Positions 56,968-64,000 of a stretch of 64,000 bases of DNA are shown piece by piece. How positions within the stretch are numbered: the stretch's first letter is position 1; each line of letters begins with the position of its first letter. The stretch is taken from positions 64,501 to 128,500 of the forward strand of contig NZ_LT706945.1 in assembly GCF_900155525.1 (NCBI RefSeq), read 5' to 3'. The notes beneath the pieces were generated by a model, which did no database searches, was not told where the DNA came from, and was given only the letters and a program-made list of their open reading frames with translations. Source of the DNA: Mailhella massiliensis. GTDB taxonomy: Bacteria; Desulfobacterota; Desulfovibrionia; Desulfovibrionales; Desulfovibrionaceae. The position numbers and the translations under genes are program-made.

Positions 56968-57025
56968 TCGTATGCTCTGCGCATGGGGAAAGGAAATTTT
57001 TTCGTCCCTGTCTTCGGGGGAAGGC

Positions 57026-57892
57026 TCAGATTTTTTCTTCGGCCTTGTGTTCCATCTGATGGCGGGACACCTTCACCATGAGTTCCGTGACGTGGAAGTC
57101 GCTGTTGCTGGTGGTCCAGTAATCGGTGACGTAGCGCTCGTAGCAGTCTTCGCCCATGGCGTAGCCGTGGCGTCGCATCCAGCCTATGAAGCGTTTGTAG
57201 GTTTCGCCTATGCGTTCCTGCGGGCCTACATGGTAGCAGGATGCCATCATGCAGCCGCCGAAATCCACTCTGCCGCCTCCGCCGCTGGGTTCGAGCACGC
57301 GCTGCATGATGCGCACGGTCTGCGCGTTGCCCTCCACCCTGTCCTTCATGCTGGAAAAATGGATATACACCGGTCCGGTGATGGCGTTGTTCGTTTTTTC
57401 CACATAGCTCATGAAGTCGAGATTGATGATGGCGGATTTGATGTCGCCGTCGAAGGGCTGTTCCTGAAAAAGAAGCTGCCTGCCCTCCACATATTTGACC
57501 GAGACTTCGCTCACGCCTTCGGTGATGACGGTTTCCGCCTCCCGGATGAGATCCTGCCAGTCGCGCACCGATTCCTCGCAGCGCCTGAGTTCTATCTGCG
57601 CCTTCTGCAGTTCGTCGAGCTTCTGTTCGAAGGCCGCGCGCAAGGCGCCGTACACGTTGCCCTGACTGCCGGAAATGAAACGCCGCATTTCATCGAGCTT
57701 GAACCCCATCTGCTTGTAGTATTTGAGCACGGGCACAAGAAGCAGTTCGTCATGCGTGTACATGCGATAGTTGTTGTAGTCGTGGCGCAGCGAGGAGATG
57801 AGCCCTATCTTGTCGTAGAAACGCAGGGCTTTTTTCGACACGTTGCAAAGCTGGCTCAGTTCGCCGATGGAGTATTGTTGCTTGCGCGGCAT
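57026..57892 (-). CDS. MerR-family regulator with C-terminal effector-binding domain
   Basis: A 288-residue regulator. The MerR HTH is at the start (QYSIGELSQLCNVSKKALRFYDKIGLI, then YRMYTHDEL), followed by a dimerisation coiled coil (about 75-125, FEQKLDELQKAQIELRRCE) and a GyrI/BmrR-like effector domain (about 130-280) that binds small hydrophobic or cationic compounds. It is divergent from the sigma-54 regulator gene at 58121. The nearby SMR exporter at 59648 may be a target, by function rather than by seen operator. Confidence 0.88.
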   Translation of the reverse strand: MPRKQQYSIGELSQLCNVSKKALRFYDKIGLISSLRHDYNNYRMYTHDELLLVPVLKYYKQMGFKLDEMRRFISGSQGNVYGALRAAFEQKLDELQKAQIELRRCEESVRDWQDLIREAETVITEGVSEVSVKYVEGRQLLFQEQPFDGDIKSAIINLDFMSYVEKTNNAITGPVYIHFSSMKDRVEGNAQTVRIMQRVLEPSGGGGRVDFGGCMMASCYHVGPQERIGETYKRFIGWMRRHGYAMGEDCYERYVTDYWTTSNSDFHVTELMVKVSRHQMEHKAEEKI

Positions 57893-58120
57893 GAAGAATC
57901 CTTCCGGGAAGGGCGATGGCGGGGAAAAACGGCCTTAGCCATATCAATCATAGCTCTTTTCATGTGTTTTTGCCAGAGGCGGCAGCGGCTCTCCGCGGAG
58001 GGGCAGACAGGAGAAAAGTCCCTGCTTGACGCTCCGGGCGGGGCGGCTTAGAACCGATGATAATCCCCTGAATATCGTGATATGTCTTTTGGATGGCGCC
58101 GCCGTGCGGAGGAGATGAGC

Positions 58121-59560
58121 ATGATGGAACAGCCGTATTTCGCCCCGACGGTGGAAGAGAGTTATTACCGCCTTCTTACGCATATTCCCGGCATGGTGTA
58201 CCGCTGCCGCGCCGAAAAGGTGGTGGAAAGCGACGGCGGCCAGCACTTTGAATATGTGCTGGAGTTCGTCAGCGAAGGGAGCGAGCGGCTCATCGGCATT
58301 GCCGCAGGCGTCATGCTCGGCCAGAACCAGAACGTCATCGAACGCATGACGCATCCCGACGATCTGCAGAGGCAGCGCCAGGAGATATACGACAGGGTGG
58401 TGGCCCATGAGCCGTATCAGGTCATGTACAGGCTGCTTCTGCCCGGCAACGTGACCAAATGGGTGTGGGATCAGGGCGAGGGCGTCTACGGGCCGGACGA
58501 CGGGTTGTGGTATCTGGAAGGCCTCATCATGGATGTGAGCGAGCAGAAGCTCATGGAGCTGAGTCTCCGTGAGGAAAACCGTCAGTTCCGGGCTTCCTCC
58601 TCCAATCTGTTCGGGCTCGGCAATCTTGTGGGCCAGAGCGAAAGTATGCGCCGCGTGTACGAGCTTATTCTGAAGGCGGCGGAAACCGATACCAACGTCA
58701 TCATTTACGGGGAAACCGGTGCGGGAAAGGACGTGGCGGCGCGCGCCATCCATGCCCTTAGCGGCAGAAAGGGCCCCTATGTGCCCGTGAACTGCGGAGC
58801 CATTCCCGAAACGCTCATGGAAAGCGAGTTCTTCGGGCACACCAAGGGGGCGTTCACCGGCGCTACCGGCAGCAAGGAGGGGTATATCGCCGCCGCCGAC
58901 GGGGGAACGCTTTTTCTTGACGAAATAGGGGAACTGCCGCTGCATCTTCAGGTAAAGCTTCTGCGTACGCTGGAAAACAAGATGTACACGCCCGTGGGAA
59001 GCCATACGCCGAAGACGTCGAGCTTCCGTCTCGTGGCCGCCACCAATCAGGACCTGCGGAAAATGGTCAGGGAAAAGAAGATGCGCGCAGATTTTTATTA
59101 TCGCGTGCATGTTCTGGCCATTACCATTCCTCCCCTCAGAGACAGACTCGGTGACCTGCCTCTGCTTACGGCCGCATGGCAGGAGAGGCGCGGACTTCAG
59201 ATGGATATTCCGCTCAATGTGCGTCTTGCCATGGAGCGTTATCCCTGGCCGGGCAATATTCGAGAGCTTTACAACTTCCTCGACCGTTACGCGGCCTTCG
59301 GCGACGCGGCGCTGGATTCTCTGGGCGATGCCGCCCGGTCTTCGCTCTCCCTTCTGCCGCCGGAGCTGGAAGAAGGGGTGACGCTGGAGGAAGCCACCCT
59401 TCAACTGGAGGAAAAGCTCATCCGCAAGACGCTGGAAGCCTGCCGCTGGCACAGGGGAGAGGCCGCCAAACGTCTGGGCCTCAACGTGCGTACCCTGCAG
59501 AGGAAAATGAAGCGCCTGGGGCTCGGCGGCAGGGGCGGCAGGGACGGGGCGGACATGTAG
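58121..59560 (+). CDS. PAS domain sigma-54-dependent activator
   Basis: A 479-residue enhancer-binding protein. The PAS domain (about 15-150, [20 protein letters not shown] ... [13 protein letters not shown]) is followed by the AAA+ domain ([51 protein letters not shown]) and a Fis-type HTH ([23 protein letters not shown]). The start is set at 58121 because GGAGGAG lies 6 nt upstream. It is divergent from the MerR gene and has no obvious sigma-54 target nearby, so the regulon is probably elsewhere. Confidence 0.92.
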   Translation: MMEQPYFAPTVEESYYRLLTHIPGMVYRCRAEKVVESDGGQHFEYVLEFVSEGSERLIGIAAGVMLGQNQNVIERMTHPDDLQRQRQEIYDRVVAHEPYQVMYRLLLPGNVTKWVWDQGEGVYGPDDGLWYLEGLIMDVSEQKLMELSLREENRQFRASSSNLFGLGNLVGQSESMRRVYELILKAAETDTNVIIYGETGAGKDVAARAIHALSGRKGPYVPVNCGAIPETLMESEFFGHTKGAFTGATGSKEGYIAAADGGTLFLDEIGELPLHLQVKLLRTLENKMYTPVGSHTPKTSSFRLVAATNQDLRKMVREKKMRADFYYRVHVLAITIPPLRDRLGDLPLLTAAWQERRGLQMDIPLNVRLAMERYPWPGNIRELYNFLDRYAAFGDAALDSLGDAARSSLSLLPPELEEGVTLEEATLQLEEKLIRKTLEACRWHRGEAAKRLGLNVRTLQRKMKRLGLGGRGGRDGADM

Positions 59561-59647
59561 TCCCTGTCTGTACTGTCCGGCATACCGCGGAAACTTGCGG
59601 AGCCCGGTGGAATTCCCGTTGCGGGGGAAGGCCGGGCCGTGAGTCTT

Positions 59648-59992
59648 TCAGTGTTTTACTGCGTCGGAGAAGACGTTGATGACCACCACGCCCGCGATGA
59701 TGAGTCCGAGCCCGATGTAGGCGGGCAGATCCAGATGCTGCCGGAAGTAGAAAACGCCCACGGCGGAGATGAGTACGATGCCGAGCGCGCACCAGATGGC
59801 GTAGGCAATGCCTACGGGCATGGTTTTGAGCACATGGGAAAAGGTGTAGAAGGAAACGATATAGCCTGCGATGCAGCACAGAGTGGGCACAAGCCTTGTG
59901 AACTGTTTTGAGGCATTCAGGCTGGAAGTGGCGAAGGTTTCGGCCAGAATGGCCAGCAGAAGAAGGCCGTAGGTGGTGAGTGCGCCGCGCAT
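59648..59992 (-). CDS. SMR-family small multidrug efflux protein
   Basis: A 114-residue, four-helix exporter of the EmrE/Qac type. Helix 1 holds the essential glutamate (LLAILAETFATSSL, Glu18); helix 3 has YAIWCALGIVLI and helix 4 AYIGLGLIIAGVVVINV. Length is typical. It exports cationic drugs by H+ antiport. It lies alone on the minus strand between the regulator and gcvH terminators. Confidence 0.92.
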   Translation of the reverse strand: MRGALTTYGLLLLAILAETFATSSLNASKQFTRLVPTLCCIAGYIVSFYTFSHVLKTMPVGIAYAIWCALGIVLISAVGVFYFRQHLDLPAYIGLGLIIAGVVVINVFSDAVKH

Positions 59993-60090
59993 AAGCTCTC
60001 CCGGAAGAAGGGTGAATAAGGCAGGGCGGGCATGAACCCGAAGCGGGATGAAGCAACAGCCCGGAACGGGCGGGCGAGGCTTCTCCAGGA

Positions 60091-60125
60091 AAAAAAGGGC
60101 CGTCTTTGGGAGAAAAGACGGCCCC
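60091..60125 (-). terminator. Terminator of the gcvH-side operon
   Basis: On the minus strand GGGCCGTCTTT pairs with AAAGACGGCCC, then a run of six or more T. It lies 20 nt after the gcvH stop. Confidence 0.85.
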
Positions 60126-60144
60126 GAGAGAGAGGGAATGCCCG

Positions 60145-60540
60145 TTAGAGCGCTTCCCTGTAGGCCTCGGCGGAGTGCAGGGCCTCCACGGCGGCCATGT
60201 CTTCGGGCTTCACTTTGATGAGCCAGCCCTTTTCATAACAGGATGCGTTGAGCAGGGTGGGGGTGTCGCCGAGTTCTTCGTTTACGGCAACGACTTCACC
60301 GGCCACGGGCATGAAGAGCTTGTTCACGGACTTGATGGATTCCACTTCGCCGAATTCGTCGCCCGCGCCGAAGCTGTCGCCTTAGGAAGGAAGGTTGACA
60401 TACACCACTTCGCCGAGCTGATCCTGAGCGTAGTCGCTCACGCCCACGACGATTTCATCGCCGTCTACGCGGACCCAGATGTGTTCGTCGGTGTACTTGA
60501 GGTTCGCGGGCAGGTTGAGTTCCGCAATGTTCCTGGCCAT
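60145..60540 (-). pseudogene. gcvH: GcvH-like lipoyl carrier protein interrupted by an in-frame TAA
   Basis: The 131-codon frame reads as a complete glycine cleavage H protein: ANLKYTDEHIWVRVDGDEIVVGVSDYAQDQLGEVVYVNLPS, then TAA at 60382-60384, then GDSFGAGDEFGEVESIKSVNKLFMPVAGEV in the same frame. The lipoyl-lysine motif ESIKS is downstream of the stop. A single-base change (for example G to T in GAA) would explain it. As written only a 52-residue N-terminal piece is made, without the lipoyl site; internal restart at 60345 would give an incomplete lipoyl fold. It could also be a sequencing error. The gene is 22 nt downstream of lpd. No GcvP or GcvT gene is in the window. Confidence 0.8.
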
Positions 60541-60562
60541 GGGGGATTCCTTGGAAAAGAGG

Positions 60563-61981
60563 TTATTCCGCAATGCCTGCGGCGGCTTCCATCACGCCTT
60601 CGGCCAGCGTGGGATGGGCATGGATGGTGCGGGCGATGTCGGAAACCTTCGCTCCCATCTCAAGGGCGAGGGCGCATTCGGCAATGAGGTCCGTGGCATG
60701 GGCGCCGGCAAAGTGCGCGCCGAGGAGTCTGCCGCTTTCCTTGTCCGCCACCAGCTTGAACACGCCGGGCAGTTCGCCCATGGCCTGCGCCTTGCCCAGT
60801 TCCCGGAACTGGAATTCCGAGGTGACGACGTCGAAGCCCTTGGCCTTGGCCTGCGCTTCGGTAAGGCCCACGTCGCCGATTTCCGGCGAGCTGAAGATGC
60901 CGGAGGGGACCACGTCGTAATTGGGCTTTTCGCTCGCGCCGAAGATGTTGGCCACGGCCACATGCGCTTCGGCAGAGGCCATGTGCGCCAGCATGATGCG
61001 CGCGGGGCCGAGAATGTCGCCGATGGCGTAGATGCCGGGCACGGAGGTTTCGAGCTGGTCGTTCACGGTGATGTAGCCGCGCTTGTCGGTGGCGACTCCC
61101 GCTTCGGCAAGGCCGAGGCCGTCGGTCACGGGCACGCGGCCGATGGTCATGAAGATGCAGTCGGCCTCAAGGGTGACGGGCTTTTTGGCGGAGGCGGGCA
61201 CAAGCTCGGGAGCGAGGAAGGGAGAGGGGCCGAGGTCGGCAAAGACCCTGCCGTCTTCCACCTTCGTGGCGTTCACGGTACGGGCGAGTTCCACCTTGAT
61301 GCCCTTCTTCTTGGCTTCGCGCAGGAGGAGCCTGCTCATTTCCTCGTCCACGGAAGGCACGGGCAGAAGGCGGTTCTGCCCTTCCACGATGGTCACTTCG
61401 CTGCCGAAGGCGCGGAAGATGAAGGCCAGTTCCGTGCCGACCACGCCGCCGCCCACGATGATGAGGCGCGCGGGCACATGGTCGAGTTCCAGAGCTTCAT
61501 TGCTGGAAAGAATATATTTGCCGTCCACGGGCAGGGAGGGGAGATTCAGCACGTTGGAGCCGGTGGCGATGATGACCCTGTCGCCTTCGATGTCCTGAAC
61601 CGTGCCGTCGGCAAGGGTGGCCTGCACGAGGTTTGCGCTCACCACGCGGCCGCGGCCCATGACCACGTTGACCTTCAGCTTCCGGCAGGTCTTTTCGAGG
61701 CCCCCGCGCAGGGTTTCGGAAACCTTGCGCTTTCTGGCGATGACGGAGGGCATGTCCACGGAAGGGGCGCCTTCGCAGGAAATGCCGAATTCTCCGGCGC
61801 GGCGGATGGTTTCCAGCGCTTCTGCCGAGGATTTCAGGGTTTTGGTGGGAATGCAGCCGCAGTTGAGACAGGTGCCGCCGAGCCAGGTGGATTCCACGAG
61901 GGTGACGTCCGCGCCGCGTTTTGCGGCATCGAAGGCGGCCGTATAGCCGCCGGGGCCTGCACCGATGACGGTGATGCGCAT
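60563..61981 (-). CDS. lpd: Dihydrolipoyl dehydrogenase
   Basis: A 472-residue FAD disulfide oxidoreductase that re-oxidises protein-bound dihydrolipoate with NAD+. Seen: FAD-binding ITVIGAGPGGYTAAF, the redox pair in GGTCLNCGCIPTK (Cys38 and Cys43, with an extra Cys41 where most have Val), IIVGGGVVGTELAF for NAD, GIYAIGDI, and the catalytic HAHPTLAEGVMEA. Length is standard. It precedes gcvH on the same strand and follows an OsmC gene, so it may serve the glycine cleavage system. Confidence 0.95.
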   Translation of the reverse strand: MRITVIGAGPGGYTAAFDAAKRGADVTLVESTWLGGTCLNCGCIPTKTLKSSAEALETIRRAGEFGISCEGAPSVDMPSVIARKRKVSETLRGGLEKTCRKLKVNVVMGRGRVVSANLVQATLADGTVQDIEGDRVIIATGSNVLNLPSLPVDGKYILSSNEALELDHVPARLIIVGGGVVGTELAFIFRAFGSEVTIVEGQNRLLPVPSVDEEMSRLLLREAKKKGIKVELARTVNATKVEDGRVFADLGPSPFLAPELVPASAKKPVTLEADCIFMTIGRVPVTDGLGLAEAGVATDKRGYITVNDQLETSVPGIYAIGDILGPARIMLAHMASAEAHVAVANIFGASEKPNYDVVPSGIFSSPEIGDVGLTEAQAKAKGFDVVTSEFQFRELGKAQAMGELPGVFKLVADKESGRLLGAHFAGAHATDLIAECALALEMGAKVSDIARTIHAHPTLAEGVMEAAAGIAE

Positions 61982-62064
61982 GGGGAACCTTTCCTTGTTT
62001 TTCTGCCGCGTCCCGGGAGCGCCGCGGAGAAGCGGCCTTTCACGGGATGCGGGCAGGGGAAAAA

Positions 62065-62496
62065 TCAGTCGTCGTCGCAGACGGGATTGAGCTTGTATTC
62101 CATTTCTATGCCGTCATGGAGGGAACCGGTGACGAGGCAGCCGTTCTTCATGACGCGGGCCACGCGGTCGAAGGTGTCGAGGTCCTCTTCATCGATGCCC
62201 ACGTTGGCGGTGATGGTGATCTTCAGAACGCGGCTCTGGCCCTTTTCGTTGGCGTCCACATCCATGAGGGCGGTGAGGTCGAGACTGTTGTATTTGAGGC
62301 CTCTGGCTTCCATGGCGGCGTTGAGGGCCGCGGCGTAGCAGTACAGAGCCGCGGAACCGAGAAGCTGCTTGGCCGTGCCGCCGCGCTGATCGGCGGGCAC
62401 GTTGGTGTTGTCGATGACGATGTTGCCGAGGGCTGCGCCACCGGTTTCAATGGTGTGGACATCCCCGTTTCTGTGATAGGCGACGGTAAGCTGCAT
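62065..62496 (-). CDS. OsmC family protein
   Basis: A 143-residue OsmC/YhfA-like protein. The two family cysteines are in SAALYCYAAALNA (about residue 53) and MKNGCLVTGSL (about 119); together they reduce organic hydroperoxides in OsmC/Ohr. The N terminus (MQLTVAYHRNGDVHTI) and GTAKQLLGSAAL are typical. OsmC-type proteins often use lipoyl or dihydrolipoyl reductants, which fits the neighbour lpd. Confidence 0.86.
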   Translation of the reverse strand: MQLTVAYHRNGDVHTIETGGAALGNIVIDNTNVPADQRGGTAKQLLGSAALYCYAAALNAAMEARGLKYNSLDLTALMDVDANEKGQSRVLKITITANVGIDEEDLDTFDRVARVMKNGCLVTGSLHDGIEMEYKLNPVCDDD

Positions 62497-62533
62497 GGCT
62501 TTTTCCTTGCTGGCGGGCGGAAGAGGTAGGAAA

Positions 62534-62566
62534 GCGCCCGGAGTACGCGGCGCGTGCTCCGGGCGC
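62534..62566 (-). terminator. Hairpin between the 62590 gene and the OsmC gene
   Basis: GCGCCCGGAG pairs with CTCCGGGCGC with an inner TACGC/GCGTG pairing. No clear T-run; possibly a partial terminator. Confidence 0.5.
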
Positions 62567-62589
62567 CGGAGAGAGAAGAGAAGGCTCTT

Positions 62590-63120
62590 TTAGGCGCAGT
62601 CGTGCTTGTCCCAGGGTTCGCGGTTGTCGCGCTGGATCACGGATTCCATGCGGGCGATGGCTTCCTTGAGCTTCTTGATTTCGTCGAGCTTCAGGTTGGG
62701 GTTCTTCATCACCTGGTAGATGATGGCGCCGGTGCAGGCTTCGGAAACGGGCAGGTCGGCAATGGTGGCGATGGTGACGGCGATGTCCTCGGCCTTGACG
62801 GTACGGTCGACGCTGCCGGCCTTGCCGTTGATGGCGAGGCCCTGGAAGGCGGCACCGAAGGCGCCCGTCACCACGATGAGGGTGCGGCGGTCGGCGGCTT
62901 CGAGGGCGGCGGCGAGAGCGGCTTCGCCTTCGGCCATGACGAACACGGTTTCGGCGGAAGCTTCAAGAGCGGCGGCGATGCCTTCGGCGTCGACCTTCAC
63001 TGCGCCGAGAGCTTCGGCGGCTTCGGCCAGGCCCGCGCAGTCGGCGTTGGGCAGGAGGGCGGCCTTCTTCAGAGAGTCGGCGGAGGCGTTGAGCACGAGA
63101 ATTGCTTTCTTTTCAGCCAT
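62590..63120 (-). CDS. Unknown protein with a tail like that of the adjacent phosphatase-superfamily protein
   Basis: A 176-residue protein rich in Ala (about 25 per cent by eye) with a Rossmann-like pattern in the first 110 residues but no motif I can name. Its C-terminal part (IAVTIATIADLPVSEACTGAIIYQVMKNPNLKLDE) matches the end of the neighbouring upstream protein (IVPTLCYITGNPVPADAEGAPIYQIMEDPNL), so the tail is a shared module, probably by partial duplication. Starts 80 nt downstream of that gene and is followed by OsmC. No function is assigned. Confidence 0.75.
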   Translation of the reverse strand: MAEKKAILVLNASADSLKKAALLPNADCAGLAEAAEALGAVKVDAEGIAAALEASAETVFVMAEGEAALAAALEAADRRTLIVVTGAFGAAFQGLAINGKAGSVDRTVKAEDIAVTIATIADLPVSEACTGAIIYQVMKNPNLKLDEIKKLKEAIARMESVIQRDNREPWDKHDCA

Positions 63121-63200
63121 GACGGTATTCCTTCAAATATGGGTTGCGGGCTTTGCCCGTAGAGTTCGGGAAATCCCGGGGCAAATGCCCCGGGAGAGTG

Positions 63201-64000
63201 TTACTTGACGAGGTTCGGGTCTTCCATGATCTGGTAGATGGGCGCGCCCTCGGCATCGGCGGGAACGGGGTTGCCGGTGATGTAGCAGAGGGTGGGTACG
63301 ATGTCGGCCAGCCAGCGGGGACGGGGATAGCGGTAGCCCTTCTTGATGTTGGGGCCGCGGAACATGAGCAGGTTCTTCAGGCTGCCGCAGCCGGATTCGC
63401 CGGTGGGCAGACCGTAGCCGTGTTCGGCCATGTATTCGGGCTTGAGCACATAGACCACGTCGCCGGCCTGAGCGCCGCCCATGCCGAAGACCTTGGCGTC
63501 TTCCTTGCGCACGGCGAGCAGCACGGGACGTTCGCCGGTTTCGGGATGCTTGTAGTCGAGCAGGGCGTCGATGATGCGGTCGCGCACCTTTTCGTAGTCT
63601 TCAGGTTCCACGATGCCGCCGGGGTACTTGCCCTTGAGGTTGACGTACACGAACATGTAGCGCTGGGGCACGGCGAGAGACTTGGTAACGTCGAGAACGT
63701 AGTTGAAGCCTTCGGTTTCTTCGTAGATGTCCCAGTAGTTTTCCGACTTCTTGGGTTCGTAGGAGCAGAGACCGGCTTCCTTGAGGGCGTGAGCGGTGTT
63801 GAGGATGGGGCCCATGGGGGTGGCGCCGTGGTCGGAGCACACGCACATGAGGGTTTCATCGCCCATGAGTTCCATGAGGTTGCCGAGCAGGCGGTCTTCC
63901 ACGGTGTAGATGTGGCGTTCCATCTTTTCGGCGCGGGCGCGCACTTCGGGATCCTTGCTGTCCAGTTCGCTCAGCCAGCCGTGATAGAACCAGTCGATGG
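63201..64000 (-). CDS. Alkaline phosphatase superfamily protein (phosphodiesterase/nucleotide pyrophosphatase-like), N terminus outside window
   Basis: The C-terminal 265 residues of a metal-dependent phosphatase-superfamily enzyme; the frame is open to the window edge. Metal-binding motif LMCVCSDHGATPMGPI is near 63835; YVLKPEYMAEHGYGLPTGESGCGSLKNLLMFRGP and the end LADIVPTLCYITGNPVP follow. The nucleophile (Ser/Thr) and the first metal site would be upstream. This class includes phosphodiesterases, phosphoglycerate mutases and sulfatase-like enzymes; the substrate is unknown. Confidence 0.82.
   Translation of the reverse strand, partial: IDWFYHGWLSELDSKDPEVRARAEKMERHIYTVEDRLLGNLMELMGDETLMCVCSDHGATPMGPILNTAHALKEAGLCSYEPKKSENYWDIYEETEGFNYVLDVTKSLAVPQRYMFVYVNLKGKYPGGIVEPEDYEKVRDRIIDALLDYKHPETGERPVLLAVRKEDAKVFGMGGAQAGDVVYVLKPEYMAEHGYGLPTGESGCGSLKNLLMFRGPNIKKGYRYPRPRWLADIVPTLCYITGNPVPADAEGAPIYQIMEDPNLVK

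Noticed and set aside
60382-60384. Programmed read-through or recoding of TAA in gcvH
   Set aside because: No UAA recoding is known in these bacteria and no downstream element is visible; mutation or sequencing error is simpler.
60479-62338. 619-codon open frame on the plus strand
   Set aside because: Antisense to lpd and OsmC; low-information composition.

Overview
The window looks like a chromosomal segment of a strictly anaerobic, fairly GC-rich Deltaproteobacterium, most likely a gut-type Desulfovibrionaceae (Bilophila/Desulfovibrio/Mailhella-like). I infer this from the gene content: a Pdu/Eut-type bacterial microcompartment (BMC) locus, a glycyl radical enzyme (GRE) that looks like an isethionate-type C-S lyase, fused TRAP transporters, a K+-independent H+-pyrophosphatase, a long PEP synthase and sigma-54 regulators. 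No rRNA is present, so the taxonomy is not proven.

Layout: (1) 1-8034, the tail of a BMC operon: PduL (cut by the window edge), EutJ, an unknown BMC protein, EutN, PduT-like BMC-T, a second unknown, BMC-H, PduQ-like alcohol dehydrogenase, PduS, a second PduT-like BMC-T, PduU/EutS, a terminator, then EutP/PduV. (2) 8035-12077, a gene-poor stretch with one divergent PEP carboxykinase family gene. (3) 12078-32375, a catabolic island of lower GC by eye: GRE, degenerate amidohydrolase, MATE exporter, GRE activase, sigma-54 activator, TRAP system 1, Tat-exported P1 peptidase, iron alcohol dehydrogenase, TRAP system 2, two intact tandem amidohydrolases, and a beta-hydroxyacid dehydrogenase. A 27-bp identical sequence lies outside each end (11453-11479 and 32750-32776), and a tRNA-Thr gene follows at 32983-33058. 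(4) 33510-64000, mostly housekeeping: PhoBR-like pair, GAPDH and PEP synthase, an IS200 element, a frameshifted M20 peptidase, PutP, NikR-FolE2, MFS plus methyltransferase, H+-PPase, aldo/keto reductase, PolA, Uup, MerR, a second sigma-54 regulator, an SMR exporter, and a minus-strand run of GcvH (with an in-frame stop), Lpd, OsmC, an unknown protein and a phosphatase-superfamily protein.

How it may work together: the GRE carries the radical Gly, the Cys/Glu pair and a pattern of Arg/Gln/Trp/Arg that falls, with a constant offset, on the residues I remember for isethionate sulfite-lyase IslA. With a reductase of the iron alcohol dehydrogenase family (the SarD family), two TRAP uptake systems and a neighbouring BMC that can turn an aldehyde into acyl-phosphate and alcohol, the simplest reading is import of an organosulfonate or its precursor, reduction, radical C-S cleavage to sulfite plus an aldehyde, and aldehyde processing in the BMC. 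The three amidohydrolase-fold proteins, the exported peptidase and the hydroxyacid dehydrogenase are not part of the known taurine/isethionate route and suggest a larger or conjugated substrate. Two near-perfect -24/-12 promoters with shared upstream half-sites tie the transporter and reductase operons to the sigma-54 activator encoded inside the island.
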